Notes: generated by a model not told the origin, from the letters alone. DNA of 64,000 nucleotides from Candidatus Paraluminiphilus aquimaris (GCF_026230195.1 NZ_CP036501.1:2294001-2358000); one strand, 5' to 3'. Positions 8,532 to 15,970 are shown, counted from the stretch's first letter. Numbers and translations are program-made.

Positions 8532-10073
8532 GTGAAAAGAGACATATTAAAGTGGGTCGTTGCTTCTGTATTTCTGGCGTTAATCAATGGCTGCGGGGGA
8601 GGCTCAAGTAGCTCTCCCGAGCCCGTCATAACCGAACCCCCCGCAGCTCCGGTAACCCCCATAGCCCCGGCACTCAAGACCTTTTCGCTGCTTAAAGACA
8701 ATAATCCGGACCTGCAGGAAGACATAGAATTCGTGCGCGACGGCACAACCTTTGCGGCTCGACTCGAAACGGCACTACCCGTGACCTCCTTGACGCCCAC
8801 CTTCAGTTTCGATGGCACAGAGGTAACACTAGAAGAGGTGGCGCAAACGTCCGGCACGACCAGTCAGGACTTCACACAGATACTAACCTACCGGGTCTCC
8901 AACGAAGCAGGTACAACTGAAGACTACCAAATTGACCTGACCCACTTCACCGGTCTTCCCATCATCTTCCTCACTACCGAGGAACCCGTCGTCTCGAAAG
9001 ACGACTACGTCACTGGCACTTTCCGGCTCGACGGTGGAAGGAACTATGATTCCGTAGACCCAATGGATATGAAAATCAGAGGCCGTGGTAACTCAACCTG
9101 GGCCCTGCATCCTAAAAAACCCTACCAAATGAAACTTGAATCCAAGCGAGACCTCTTCGGGATGCTCGAGGATAAAAAATGGCTATTTCTTGCCGAGTAC
9201 TCAGACAAGACACTTCTGAGGAATCATCTCGCCTTCGAACTTGGTCGCCGAACCTCACTGCGATGGACGCCGAGTGGGCATTTTGCAGAGGTTTTCGTCA
9301 ACGGCGAACATGACGGGTTTTATCACATTTCAGAAAAAGTCGAGGACGGTAGTAACCGGGTCGACATAGGCGATACGGGCTTCCTGCTCGAGATAGACCA
9401 GCCAAACCGGTTAGATCCTGACGACGTGTCGTTTAGAACAGATACCTATCTCATCAATATTAAAGAGCCCGGCCTTGCCTACTCGGATTCAGAATTCAAC
9501 CAAGTCCGCACGCACATCAATCAATTCGAATCCATTTTATTCGGTGACAACTTTGCTGACCCAGTCGCTGGCTATCGCGCCTACGCCGACGTGGACAGTT
9601 TTATCGATTGGTTCTTAGTTAATGAGATCGCAAAAAACGTCGATGCTCAGTGGTACTCCAGTATCTTTTTCCACTGGATTCCGGGAGAGAAAATCCGCAT
9701 GGGGCCCATCTGGGACTTTGATTTAGGGTTTGGAAACGTTGACTACGCAGACGCCACCTTCCCTGAGGGTTGGTGGGTCCGCTGGAATAGCTGGATTGCA
9801 AGAATGCTTGAAGATCCCTACTTCGCGGCTAGGGTCAAAGAGCGATACGCGCTGATGGATTCTCAGCGCCCCGAAATAAAAGAAGCAATTTATGCATGGG
9901 CGGAGCAGTTGAATCTGTCGCAAGCTGAAAATGACTCAATATGGCAAACACTGGGTAACTATGTGTGGCCTAACCCAGTTGTCTATGACACGTACGAAGA
10001 AGAGGTAGAGCACCTCGTCACGTGGCTGGATACCCGTATGGATTGGTTGGCGGAATCCGTTGAAACACTCTGA
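8532..10073 (+). CDS. CotH-kinase-domain lipoprotein
   Basis: 513 aa. N-terminal lipoprotein signal with lipobox LINGC followed by GGGSSSS, so it is probably anchored in the outer or inner membrane and faces the periplasm or exterior. Residues ~60-140 form a beta-rich region of the cadherin-like/Ig type. From ~150 a CotH domain: KIRGRGNSTW (~180), KKPYQMKLE, LRNHLAFELGRR, FVNGEHDGFYHISEKV, and GPIWDFDLGFGN (~393). CotH proteins are atypical protein kinases known from spore coats, also common in marine bacteria as surface or exported proteins, often linked to glycan attachment. Stands alone. Confidence 0.82.
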   Translation: MKRDILKWVVASVFLALINGCGGGSSSSPEPVITEPPAAPVTPIAPALKTFSLLKDNNPDLQEDIEFVRDGTTFAARLETALPVTSLTPTFSFDGTEVTLEEVAQTSGTTSQDFTQILTYRVSNEAGTTEDYQIDLTHFTGLPIIFLTTEEPVVSKDDYVTGTFRLDGGRNYDSVDPMDMKIRGRGNSTWALHPKKPYQMKLESKRDLFGMLEDKKWLFLAEYSDKTLLRNHLAFELGRRTSLRWTPSGHFAEVFVNGEHDGFYHISEKVEDGSNRVDIGDTGFLLEIDQPNRLDPDDVSFRTDTYLINIKEPGLAYSDSEFNQVRTHINQFESILFGDNFADPVAGYRAYADVDSFIDWFLVNEIAKNVDAQWYSSIFFHWIPGEKIRMGPIWDFDLGFGNVDYADATFPEGWWVRWNSWIARMLEDPYFAARVKERYALMDSQRPEIKEAIYAWAEQLNLSQAENDSIWQTLGNYVWPNPVVYDTYEEEVEHLVTWLDTRMDWLAESVETL

Positions 10074-10478
10074 CCACGATGCTGACAACCCGTACGGCCG
10101 AGCCTAAAAAAAGGGCTTATTTCGCGGTTTTTAGCATAAGCACATTGCCGACCAACCTATCTACGCCCCCATTGATGCTGAAACAGCACAGTAACGGGGT
10201 CGTCATGGCTGGCATCTAGCTAACGTTGGTGCTGGTGACGTACAGTTTAGGCAGAAGCGTCTGTCATGGCTCTCAGCGCATCTTTTACTTCAAAAAAGGC
10301 GCAACGCCTCCTTTAACAAAGACGCAGCGCCTTGCAGGTTCGCACGGCTTCGCACAGTGCTGAGCGCGAAATTGTGCCGCGCCAATGCACGCAATTCACC
10401 GATAACAATTTTTCTTGCGCAACCGCACGCGGCTTCATATACTTTTACTTTATTTTTTAAAGTACTTTGGATAAGACA
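10074..10478. other. intergenic region upstream of the membrane protein/regulator pair
   Basis: About 400 bp. It contains an AT-rich end (ACTTTTACTTTATTTTTTAAAG at ~10441-10462) just before the membrane-protein start, suitable for a promoter. A weak hairpin near 10106-10135 could terminate the CotH transcript. No coding sequence recognised. Confidence 0.4.
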
Positions 10479-11090
10479 ATGGAAACGAACGCACAAGACG
10501 ATTTGAAGTATCTAAGGCAGGTGGCTGAGCAAGGCGAAAAACAGCCCGTTCATGGCGGAGAGTTTGGCATTCTATGGGGCACACTATATTTCGTGGCGTC
10601 CCTCTACGCCTATGCAACCCTCTCGGGCTTATTCTCATTTCCGAGTTCTACAGTTGTCATAGCATTTGCCCTTCCCATTCCGATTGGAGTAACGGGGCAG
10701 TATTTCCTCCTAAAACGTTTTACTCAAAAATCAGGGGCACACTCCTTCGGCAATCGGACCTCGAGCGCAGCTTGGACTGCCGTTGGCGTCTCCGGATTCA
10801 TTATTTTCCTCGGCATATTTCTAGGCAAAGTACTCGGCTTTATTAACGCAGACGAGGCGGTCATATGGGGAGTATTACAAGCAGCTATTTTTTCAATGTA
10901 CAGCGTCGCATATGGCATCACAGCGCAAACTACCGGTGACAAAGCTCAGTATGTATATGCCGCTATAGGCTTACTCATGGCCGTTGCTACGGTCTTCGCT
11001 ATTGGTCAGTTGGAAATGTTTTTAGTGCTGGCCGCTGGGGTATTCTTTGGTGCGGTACTGCCAGGAATACTGAGTTTGCGCCGAGCCTGA
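10479..11090 (+). CDS. multi-pass membrane protein, function unknown
   Basis: About 203 aa from the ATG at 10479; an in-frame TTG at 10467 is a weaker alternative. The N-terminus is soluble (ETNAQDDLKYLRQVAEQGE), then about five to six hydrophobic segments (FGILWGTLYFVASLYAY; VVIAFALPIPIGV; AAWTAVGVSGFIIFLGIFLG; AVIWGVLQAAIFSMYSVAYGI; AIGLLMAVATVFAI; FLVLAAGVFFGAVLPGIL). It is followed 9 bp later by a winged-helix regulator, so the pair is an operon; the regulator may control the membrane protein. Confidence 0.75.
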   Translation: METNAQDDLKYLRQVAEQGEKQPVHGGEFGILWGTLYFVASLYAYATLSGLFSFPSSTVVIAFALPIPIGVTGQYFLLKRFTQKSGAHSFGNRTSSAAWTAVGVSGFIIFLGIFLGKVLGFINADEAVIWGVLQAAIFSMYSVAYGITAQTTGDKAQYVYAAIGLLMAVATVFAIGQLEMFLVLAAGVFFGAVLPGILSLRRA

Positions 11091-11099
11091 GCACCCCTC

Positions 11100-11417
11100 A
11101 TGACAGACAGTCCCAAACCTACCTTTGAATTTGATCTGATAGACGACCTCATTCACAGCCGCGTTCGACTAGCCACAATGGCCTACCTATCGGGTGCTGG
11201 CACTGCAGACTTCAACGCTATAAAAGCGGTTGTTAAGGCTACTGACGGAAACATCTCAGTTCACTTGAGAAAGCTGGAAGACGCAGGCTACCTCATATCG
11301 GTCAAGCAATTTAGCGGACGAAAACCGCAGACGCTCTATTCGATAAGTGACACGGGGCGATCAGCCTGGCAGCGCTACCTGAAGCACATGAGCGATCTAT
11401 TGGATAATCATGAGTAG
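11100..11417 (+). CDS. winged-helix transcriptional regulator (HTH_34/MarR-ArsR-like)
   Basis: 105 aa, a single winged helix. FDLIDDLIHSRVRLATMAYL, then a recognition-helix region ATDGNISVHLRKLEDAGYL, and a wing VKQFSGRKPQTLYSISDTGR. This pattern is characteristic of small regulators paired with multi-pass membrane proteins. Binds DNA as a dimer. Co-transcribed with the preceding membrane-protein gene. It is the last chromosomal gene before island 1. Confidence 0.82.
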   Translation: MTDSPKPTFEFDLIDDLIHSRVRLATMAYLSGAGTADFNAIKAVVKATDGNISVHLRKLEDAGYLISVKQFSGRKPQTLYSISDTGRSAWQRYLKHMSDLLDNHE

Positions 11418-11444
11418 GGGTCGTCCACTATTGGACTTTAAGGA

Positions 11445-11518
11445 AATGGCGGAGCGGACGGGACTCGAACCCGCGACCCCCGGCGTGACAGGCCGGTATT
11501 CTAACCAACTGAACTACC
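11445..11518 (-). repeat. attachment-site repeat of island 1, distal copy (partial tRNA-Asp)
   Basis: 74 bp identical to 15971-16044. It contains the anticodon arm, variable loop, T arm, 3' acceptor strand and CCA of tRNA-Asp, but lacks the last bases of the 5' acceptor strand: after ...GAACTACC the sequence goes to TAGG instead of GCTCC. This is a tRNA fragment, not a functional gene. Confidence 0.92.
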
Positions 11519-11579
11519 TAGGTTTTTTCTCAGACTCAAAAGTCTGCACCAGTTGAAATCGTACCAGATCCACCTAAAT

Positions 11580-11607
11580 TACACAGACTTTCTACACAGA
11601 CTTTTGA
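11580..11607. promoter_or_regulatory. candidate integrase arm-type repeats, distal end
   Basis: Two direct TACACAGACT units (TACACAGACTTTC then TACACAGACTTTT), 13 bp apart, about 60 bp inside the distal att copy. A matching pair lies just inside the other end at 15912-15937. Placement and pairing fit arm-type integrase binding sites; binding itself is inferred. Confidence 0.45.
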
Positions 11608-11651
11608 CGAAGCTTCTTTTCGGAATCTCGTGAGACCCCCCCCCCCGGGGG

Positions 11652-11760
11652 GAGGCAGAACTCTTATCACTGTCGCAGTAGTTACCCGCCAGACACATCA
11701 GAAGCTAATTTGAAAAAGTAGGTCGCTAGAACAGGGCCGTGATTGCTGTCGTTTAACTGC
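11652..11760 (+). repeat. R1 repeat, copy A (island 1)
   Basis: About 100 bp. Begins with a coding-like 3' end (GEAELLSLSQ then TAG), continues GTTACCCGCCAGA, GAAGCTAATTTGAAAAAGTAGG and ACAGGGCCGTGATTGCTG. Preceded by a C11G6 tract at 11636-11652. Other copies: 12525, 13113, 15071 (same strand) and 44261, 46119 (opposite strand). Confidence 0.85.
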
Positions 11761-11801
11761 TGTTGGTTTTGGGTGGGTAAATTACGGGATAGTTTGGTTT
11801 G

Positions 11802-11855
11802 GCTGACACTTTTGTCGTACGCAGACACGATAATGAGACTTCAGGACCACTTTTG
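11802..11855 (+). repeat. R3 repeat, copy 1: shared upstream region of cargo genes
   Basis: Shares CTGACACTTTTGTC, GATAATGAGACTT and AGG-ACC-CTTTTG with 13841-13893. Both copies lie some 30-75 bp upstream of a cargo gene on the same strand (11925 and 13925). GATAAT could serve as a -10 box, so R3 may be a transplanted promoter; the -35 spacing is not canonical. Confidence 0.55.
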
Positions 11856-11924
11856 TTTAATGTTGGTTAACACACTGGCGACTCCAATAAAGACTCACTT
11901 CTTGGTGTCTTCTCAAATACTTGG

Positions 11925-12554
11925 TTGGAGGCTCCTATTACGGAAACAGCAACCTACGCCCTTCACGCTCACTCAGACTGGTTTTCGCTAAGCGTCAAAA
12001 GGCAGCGGCTAAACTACTTTTTTGCCACCATTTTATTAGCGATGTACTCCTTTGCGATATTGCTGATGTTGACGTGGATGCTGGGAGATCTCAGCTTCAT
12101 TCTCGCGGGTGCGTTAGGTTTTCTGTATTTTGGTATGGAGATGTTGCTGGCTAGTCAGCGCCTTCGTGACATCGAAGTGTCACAGTGGTGGCTAGCACCA
12201 GTTTTTGCGGCGCAAAGCATTACAGTCGCTCAAAGTACCCCACTATACTTTATGATCCTCCCCTTAATATCAGTGGGTTTTTTGATTTTTTGGCCCGGTC
12301 GCGACCAGACCAGCAGAGACCGCACCAGTGATCGTCAGGCAAATAAAAGTTCGATTAATGAAAGCCGTAAAAGTAAAAGCGTATTAATCATTGTTACGCT
12401 ATTCGTTATGGGTGTTCTGTTTTGGAGCGTGAGTTTTATAGAAGATACACGCTATGATCTTTGTCTAGAGCGTTTAGAACAAAGTAGGACGCTGTACCTT
12501 TATCCTGACGCGATATGCAAAGAAGAGGCAAAACTCTTCTCACTGTCGCAGTAG
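11925..12554 (+). CDS. DUF805-like membrane protein (island 1 cargo)
   Basis: 209 aa from a TTG start that is not certain. About four membrane segments. The phrase SQRLRDIEVSQWWLAPVF matches the DUF805 signature (RRLxDxGxSxWW), followed by a hydrophobic pair ending FLIFWPGRD; then a charged linker of ~40 residues, another membrane helix (VLIIVTLFVMGVLFW) and a short tail with Cys residues. Its last codons (EAKLFSLSQ, stop TAG) are the beginning of repeat R1 copy B, so the gene's 3' end is part of the repeat. AT-richer than chromosomal neighbours. Confidence 0.6.
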   Translation: MEAPITETATYALHAHSDWFSLSVKRQRLNYFFATILLAMYSFAILLMLTWMLGDLSFILAGALGFLYFGMEMLLASQRLRDIEVSQWWLAPVFAAQSITVAQSTPLYFMILPLISVGFLIFWPGRDQTSRDRTSDRQANKSSINESRKSKSVLIIVTLFVMGVLFWSVSFIEDTRYDLCLERLEQSRTLYLYPDAICKEEAKLFSLSQ

Positions 12555-12597
12555 TTCCACGCCAGATACATCAAAAGCTAATTTGAAAAAGCGTGGC
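12525..12597 (+). repeat. R1 repeat, copy B (island 1), overlaps a gene end
   Basis: Starts inside the DUF805-like gene at GAGGCA and supplies its stop codon, then CGCCAGATACATCA and GCTAATTTGAAAAAGC. The distal part of R1 (ACAGGGCCGTGATT) is missing. This copy shows that the left end of R1 is the 3' end of a real gene. Confidence 0.8.
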
Positions 12598-12647
12598 TGA
12601 AATTTTTTTTGTTATAGTCCGGATGTAATCTACCAAGAGCTAAATTT

Positions 12648-13028
12648 ATGCTGAACAACGATGATGGAACCATTACGTTCATCCTGCAAATGACTGTCAC
12701 GCCTAAAACTGACGATGTCGAGTCATGGATAACCGAACGCAGTAGTCGCGTAACATTTGAATTTGAAGAAATGAAAACTCGTCGTTTCGAATGGTTTTTG
12801 TCGACCAACAAATCTATGGCCACGCTGATAGAGGTTTTTGATGACAGCGAGGGTGCCTTAACTAGGTTTAATAATCTTATATCCAGCCCCATCGCCCCCG
12901 AATGGATGGAGAGATTTGAAGTGGAAAGTTTTACTGTTTTAGGTGACGCAAGTCACGAGTTACGGGAAGCGCTGGCTTCAATGGAACCAGATTTTCGGGC
13001 TTTTTCTGGCGGTTTTACTAGGGTATAG
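12648..13028 (+). CDS. ABM-fold protein, putative quinol monooxygenase (island 1 cargo)
   Basis: 126 aa. A dimeric alpha/beta-barrel (antibiotic biosynthesis monooxygenase) pattern: beta strand GTITFILQMTV, EWFLSTNKSMATLIEVFDDSEGAL, SPIAPEWMERFEVESFTVLG, and a tail ELREALASMEPDF--GGFTRV. Members oxidise quinols or small ligands without a cofactor, but no catalytic residue can be assigned. Lies between R1 copies B and C. A TATAGT box at ~12614 may be its promoter. A second ABM-fold gene lies 1.4 kb downstream in the same island. Confidence 0.6.
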   Translation: MLNNDDGTITFILQMTVTPKTDDVESWITERSSRVTFEFEEMKTRRFEWFLSTNKSMATLIEVFDDSEGALTRFNNLISSPIAPEWMERFEVESFTVLGDASHELREALASMEPDFRAFSGGFTRV

Positions 13029-13112
13029 CGGTTCAGCACTGCGACGAATTTACAGGTGGGAGGCGGAACGCCTGCTTATCACCCAGAACGGAACCCCTGT
13101 GGGGGGATCACA

Positions 13113-13217
13113 CCTATCACATAGCAGTAGTTACCCGCCAGATACATCAGAAGCCAATTTGAAAAAAGTAGGTCTTTGGAAACAGGGCCGTGATTGCTGT
13201 TGTTTATCTGCTGCTGG
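13113..13217 (+). repeat. R1 repeat, copy C (island 1)
   Basis: Matches R1 from GCAGTAGTTACCCGCC through GAAGCCAATTTG, GTAGGTCTTTGG and ACAGGGCCGTGATTGCTG. Has one extra A in the A-run compared with copies A and F, so no continuous reading frame is preserved across copies. Confidence 0.82.
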
Positions 13218-13331
13218 TTTTGGGTTGATAGCGGTTTCGTTGTCACCTTTTTCAAAGAAAACCTTGGTCTTTAACCGGACCTTTAAAAAGAGGAGCCAAT
13301 ACCTTTTTGTTCATACCGAAATTACAGTACG

Positions 13332-13709
13332 TTATTTCTCGATAGTTTCATCATCAAGCGTTCCAGAGATTTCTCCTTTCCAAATGAAGAATCCAAAACA
13401 GCCACTAACGAATCCGATAAAGGAAAATAGGTTGGACCGTCCGGTAAACTTACCCGGGACTATATCCAATGCTGGGAAAAACGGAGCGGCATAAAACATA
13501 ATGAATGCCAGTAATATGAGTGCCATTGAGGATTTGGGGACTTTTTCATTCACTGACTTACATTCTTCATGCATCGCTAGAAGCACTAGAAAGGCTAATG
13601 CGAGGTAGAACACGTAGAAGTCTATCCAGCCAAAAAACCTTGGATATACCAAACAAATCACGCCGACACATAACGCCTCAGCCCACAAAATCCTGTGTTT
13701 GCTTATCAT
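13332..13709 (-). CDS. small multi-pass membrane protein (island 1 cargo)
   Basis: 125 aa with about four hydrophobic segments (ILWAEALCVGVICLVYP; FYVFYLALAFLVLLAM; MALILLAFIMFYAAPFF; LFSFIGFVSGCFGFFIW) and an acidic tail ISGTLDDETIEK. No family recognised. It is the only cargo gene of island 1, apart from the integrase-side genes, on the minus strand. Confidence 0.6.
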   Translation of the reverse strand: MISKHRILWAEALCVGVICLVYPRFFGWIDFYVFYLALAFLVLLAMHEECKSVNEKVPKSSMALILLAFIMFYAAPFFPALDIVPGKFTGRSNLFSFIGFVSGCFGFFIWKGEISGTLDDETIEK

Positions 13710-13840
13710 CAGTCGGCGTTAACCTCGTTTTCACAGCGCAAGTGCAAGTGCAAAGAAGATAGCATCCCCGTAAACCAAGCTAACGACATTACCGCTTTGT
13801 TGAGTCTACGACGGTAATTAAGAAGGAAATTTAGATTTTC

Positions 13841-13893
13841 CTGACACTTTTGTCTCATGCTCACAGGATAATGAGACTTAAGGGTCACCTTTG
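13841..13893 (+). repeat. R3 repeat, copy 2: shared upstream region of cargo genes
   Basis: Near-match to 11802-11855 (CTGACACTTTTGTC, GATAATGAGACTTAAGG). Sits 31-84 bp before the ATG of the 13925 gene. Confidence 0.55.
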
Positions 13894-13924
13894 CTTAGGC
13901 TGGAATAAGAAGACGGAGAGCCAA

Positions 13925-14227
13925 ATGAAGTCACTTTTCTGGTTATCACAAGCGATGCTGCTCTGCTCCATTCTTTACTACTCGCCACTGCTGTCACCCG
14001 TTATCTCCTATGGCTGGAATATGGAAGAGTGGTCGGTTCGTTATGGTCAATACAGAGACTGTATTAGTCGCAAGCGACCGGACGGAAGTACCCCCAAAAA
14101 TCTTAGATGGTCTTGTAATCAAGAAGCATACGGGCTTCTGTCTTTTGAGCTTCCAGAAGGCAAGCATGAAGAAATCATCGACTACAATATTGCAACGTTT
14201 GGCAAAAATTCACGGCCATTGATTTGA
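13925..14227 (+). CDS. hypothetical protein with one N-terminal membrane segment (island 1 cargo)
   Basis: 100 aa from the ATG at 13925, chosen because GGAGAG precedes it; a longer frame opens at 13850 but begins inside R3. N-terminal hydrophobic stretch FWLSQAMLLCSILYYSPLL, then a soluble part with three Cys (RDCISRK, RWSCNQEA). No family recognised. Its stop codon is immediately followed by the thermonuclease-tail repeat R2. Confidence 0.5.
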   Translation: MKSLFWLSQAMLLCSILYYSPLLSPVISYGWNMEEWSVRYGQYRDCISRKRPDGSTPKNLRWSCNQEAYGLLSFELPEGKHEEIIDYNIATFGKNSRPLI

Positions 14228-14228
14228 C

Positions 14229-14330
14229 CGACCTCAATTCAAACGATGTCAAGAAGACGCTCAGAAGAACAAGCGTGGTCTATGGGCTGAAGAAGACCCT
14301 GTAGCGCCATGGGGTTGGAGGAGACGTTAG
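14229..14330 (+). pseudogene. R2 repeat copy E: 3' remnant of a thermonuclease (SNase-like) gene
   Basis: Open frame ending KRGLWAEEDPVAPWGWRR-R then TAG. Staphylococcal-nuclease family proteins end in this way (AKRGLWADPxPVPPWEWR). Only ~34 codons remain. The same tail occurs at 14960-15052 and, on the other strand, 42944-43012. Followed directly by the distal 26 bp of R1 (14331-14356). Confidence 0.65.
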
Positions 14331-14475
14331 AAACAGGGCCGTGATTGCTGTTGTTTCTTGGTAGATAAATTGGAGACTGATCTGACGTACACGTATTCTC
14401 AGCATACGCAGTGGAAGCTTTGACTTTAACGATTACACTTTATAGTCATGCGGCGACAACCGGGAGAGACTTCAT

Positions 14476-14952
14476 ATGAAATTTGTAACAACCCTGATCA
14501 CCTTGCTAATAACACTTTGTTCATCGTTAACTGTTTGGGCAGATGCCGCCGAAAGTGCGACGGCAATTGGTGAGAAACCCTTTGTTCTGATTGCTAGACT
14601 TCATGCATTGCCAAATGCGTCGGGAGAGGTGCTTAGGCTCTCTGAGGCTGCTGACGAGGCGGTCAAAGCATCTGAACCGGGCATGCTCCTTCATACCTTT
14701 GATCAAGACCCAAGCGACCCACTAGGATTTGTCTGGACTGAGGTTTATGCGAATAGTGCTGCCCTTATATTTCACCTAGAAAACCCTCCGCTACAAAAGT
14801 ATCTAACTGAAGTAAGTCCACTGTTGGATAACTTCACGGTTGAGCTGTATGGCGAAGTTTCTGCTGAGGCCGTCAATATGCTTAGATCAACAGGTACGCC
14901 CACATCACATTTTCAGAGCAAATTTGGATATGTGAGAGACCTGACACCCTAA
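14476..14952 (+). CDS. secreted ABM-fold protein (island 1 cargo)
   Basis: 158 aa. Signal peptide MKFVTTLITLLITLCSS...VWA-DA, so periplasmic. The mature part shows an antibiotic-biosynthesis-monooxygenase fold: FVLIARLHALPNASGEVLRLS, EPGMLLHTFDQDPSDPLGFVW, TEVYANSAALIFHLENPPLQKYL, FTVELYG. GGAGAG lies 9 bases before the ATG. Function unknown; ABM members act on quinones or other small aromatics. A distant, cytosolic ABM-fold gene sits upstream in the same island. Confidence 0.65.
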   Translation: MKFVTTLITLLITLCSSLTVWADAAESATAIGEKPFVLIARLHALPNASGEVLRLSEAADEAVKASEPGMLLHTFDQDPSDPLGFVWTEVYANSAALIFHLENPPLQKYLTEVSPLLDNFTVELYGEVSAEAVNMLRSTGTPTSHFQSKFGYVRDLTP

Positions 14953-14959
14953 GCTTTAA

Positions 14960-15052
14960 GTGCGGCTAGCGCAGCACGAGTTTAAGAAGAGCAAGCGTGG
15001 TCTATGGGCTGAGGAAGACCCTTTAGCGCCATGGGACTGGAGGAGACGATAA
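14960..15052 (+). pseudogene. R2 repeat copy F: 3' remnant of a thermonuclease (SNase-like) gene
   Basis: About 30 codons ending KRGLWAEEDPLAPWDWRR-R then TAA, in frame after a stop at 14957. Differences from copies E and G are mostly synonymous or conservative (GAA/GAG, GTA/TTA), a sign of past coding constraint. Begins 8 bp after the ABM gene's stop. Confidence 0.65.
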
Positions 15053-15070
15053 CGCTGGTCAGTTGGGCGA

Positions 15071-15177
15071 CTCTTGTCACTGTCGCAGTAGTTACCCGCC
15101 AGATACATCAGAAGCCAATTTGAAAAAGTAGGTCTTTAGAGACAGGGCCGTGATGGCTGTTGTTTGAATGCTGCTGG
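15071..15177 (+). repeat. R1 repeat, copy F (island 1)
   Basis: Full R1: CTCTTGTCACTGTCGCAG, GTTACCCGCCAGATACATC, GAAGCCAATTTG, ACAGGGCCGTGATGGCTG. On the opposite strand it overlaps the 3' end of the small shared gene, adding a tail to it. Confidence 0.85.
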
Positions 15178-15413
15178 TTCTGAGCTTCCGTCATACGCGC
15201 ATCATAGGCATTGCGATGTGCCTTCATGTACTCAAGTTTCAGTTCAGACAGGCTTATCAGTCCACTATGAAACCCTGCAGCCATAAACCCATTGAGCCAA
15301 CGACGGTCTACTTGGGTGACTGAGGCTGACTGGAGTTGCAGGTGTTTCTTCAGCTTATGCTTGAGGCTGACTAGGTAGGCTTTTTTGCTTTTGGCGTGGT
15401 TATCGCTGGGCAT
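15108..15413 (-). CDS. small basic protein shared by both islands
   Basis: 101 aa from the ATG at 15413. Residues ~9-75 (SKKAYLVSLKHKLKKH; SASVTQVDRRWLNGFMAAG; FHSGLISLSELK-EYMKAHRNAY) are almost identical to the 77-aa gene at 42431 in island 2, at DNA level too. The C-terminus runs into R1 and differs. Basic N-terminus, no membrane segment. No family recognised. In both islands it lies on the integrase side and is transcribed in the same direction as the integrase, so a role in element maintenance, such as a DNA-binding accessory protein, is possible but unproven. Confidence 0.6.
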   Translation of the reverse strand: MPSDNHAKSKKAYLVSLKHKLKKHLQLQSASVTQVDRRWLNGFMAAGFHSGLISLSELKLEYMKAHRNAYDARMTEAQNQQHSNNSHHGPVSKDLLFQIGF

Positions 15414-15885
15414 TTCCACGATTAAGATCTCCAAGTGTGTGGATGAAGAGTGTTGCTTCGAGAATGTATCGTCGCGCCTCGAGTTGCGTCCTGTGCCGCG
15501 TGTAATGCACTTCGATGAACTCAGACATATGGGTTGGTAGAGACACTCCCTCACCCCATTCAATAGCATCGTACAGCTTCGCCTGTGACGGCTTTAATTC
15601 ATCCAACCAAACACTACTGTCCCCTCTACCATCATGCCCCTGAGCCGCATCAGAGAGGCAGACAGTTCGATCGGGTTTTGGTTGTATTAACTCAGGGCTT
15701 TGTCGAGCAGTCGTGATCAACTGTTGCCACTCAGTGAGAATGGGTAAAGCCTTGTTACTAGCCTTGCGCTTATCTCTGGTGCCTGTTGATTGAGCAAACC
15801 TAGTTCTACCTAGGACAACACGGACATCGGAAGGGATACGTAACTCAACCTGCCATATGCCGGACTTCAAACACGTTAGATTCAT
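15400..15885 (-). pseudogene. tyrosine recombinase remnant, N-terminal part only
   Basis: 161 codons: IWQVELRIPSDVRVVLGRT--AQSTGTRDKRKA is the usual N-terminal domain of phage-type integrases (beta hairpin plus GT-x-(3)-A pattern). The core-binding domain is cut short and the catalytic domain with R-H-R-Y is absent; the frame ends 14 bp into the small shared gene. Full-length relatives have 380-570 residues. Located 88 bp from tRNA-Asp and oriented away from it, as for an integrase beside its attachment site. Confidence 0.72.
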
Positions 15886-15911
15886 CTGAAAAGTCTCCGT
15901 GAACCGTTGAA

Positions 15912-15937
15912 GTACACAGACTCTTTACACAGAGTTG
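15912..15937. promoter_or_regulatory. candidate integrase arm-type repeats, integrase end
   Basis: TACACAGACTCTT followed by TACACAGAGTT, matching the pair at 11580-11607. Between the integrase start and the att copy. Confidence 0.45.
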
Positions 15938-15970
15938 AGAGAAACCTACGTAGGTATGCAGTCTAGAAGT

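Noticed and set aside
11445-11518. Second tRNA-Asp gene
   Set aside because: The 5' acceptor strand is missing; it is an attachment-site copy.
11652-11790. Integron attC site in R1 copy A (GTTTAAC fits RYYYAAC)
   Set aside because: Not conserved in the other copies, no matching GTTRRRY partner, and no integron integrase is visible.
11743-11991. 82-aa frame in R1/R3 of island 1
   Set aside because: Lies within repeats, has no ribosome site and overlaps the DUF805-like gene in another frame.
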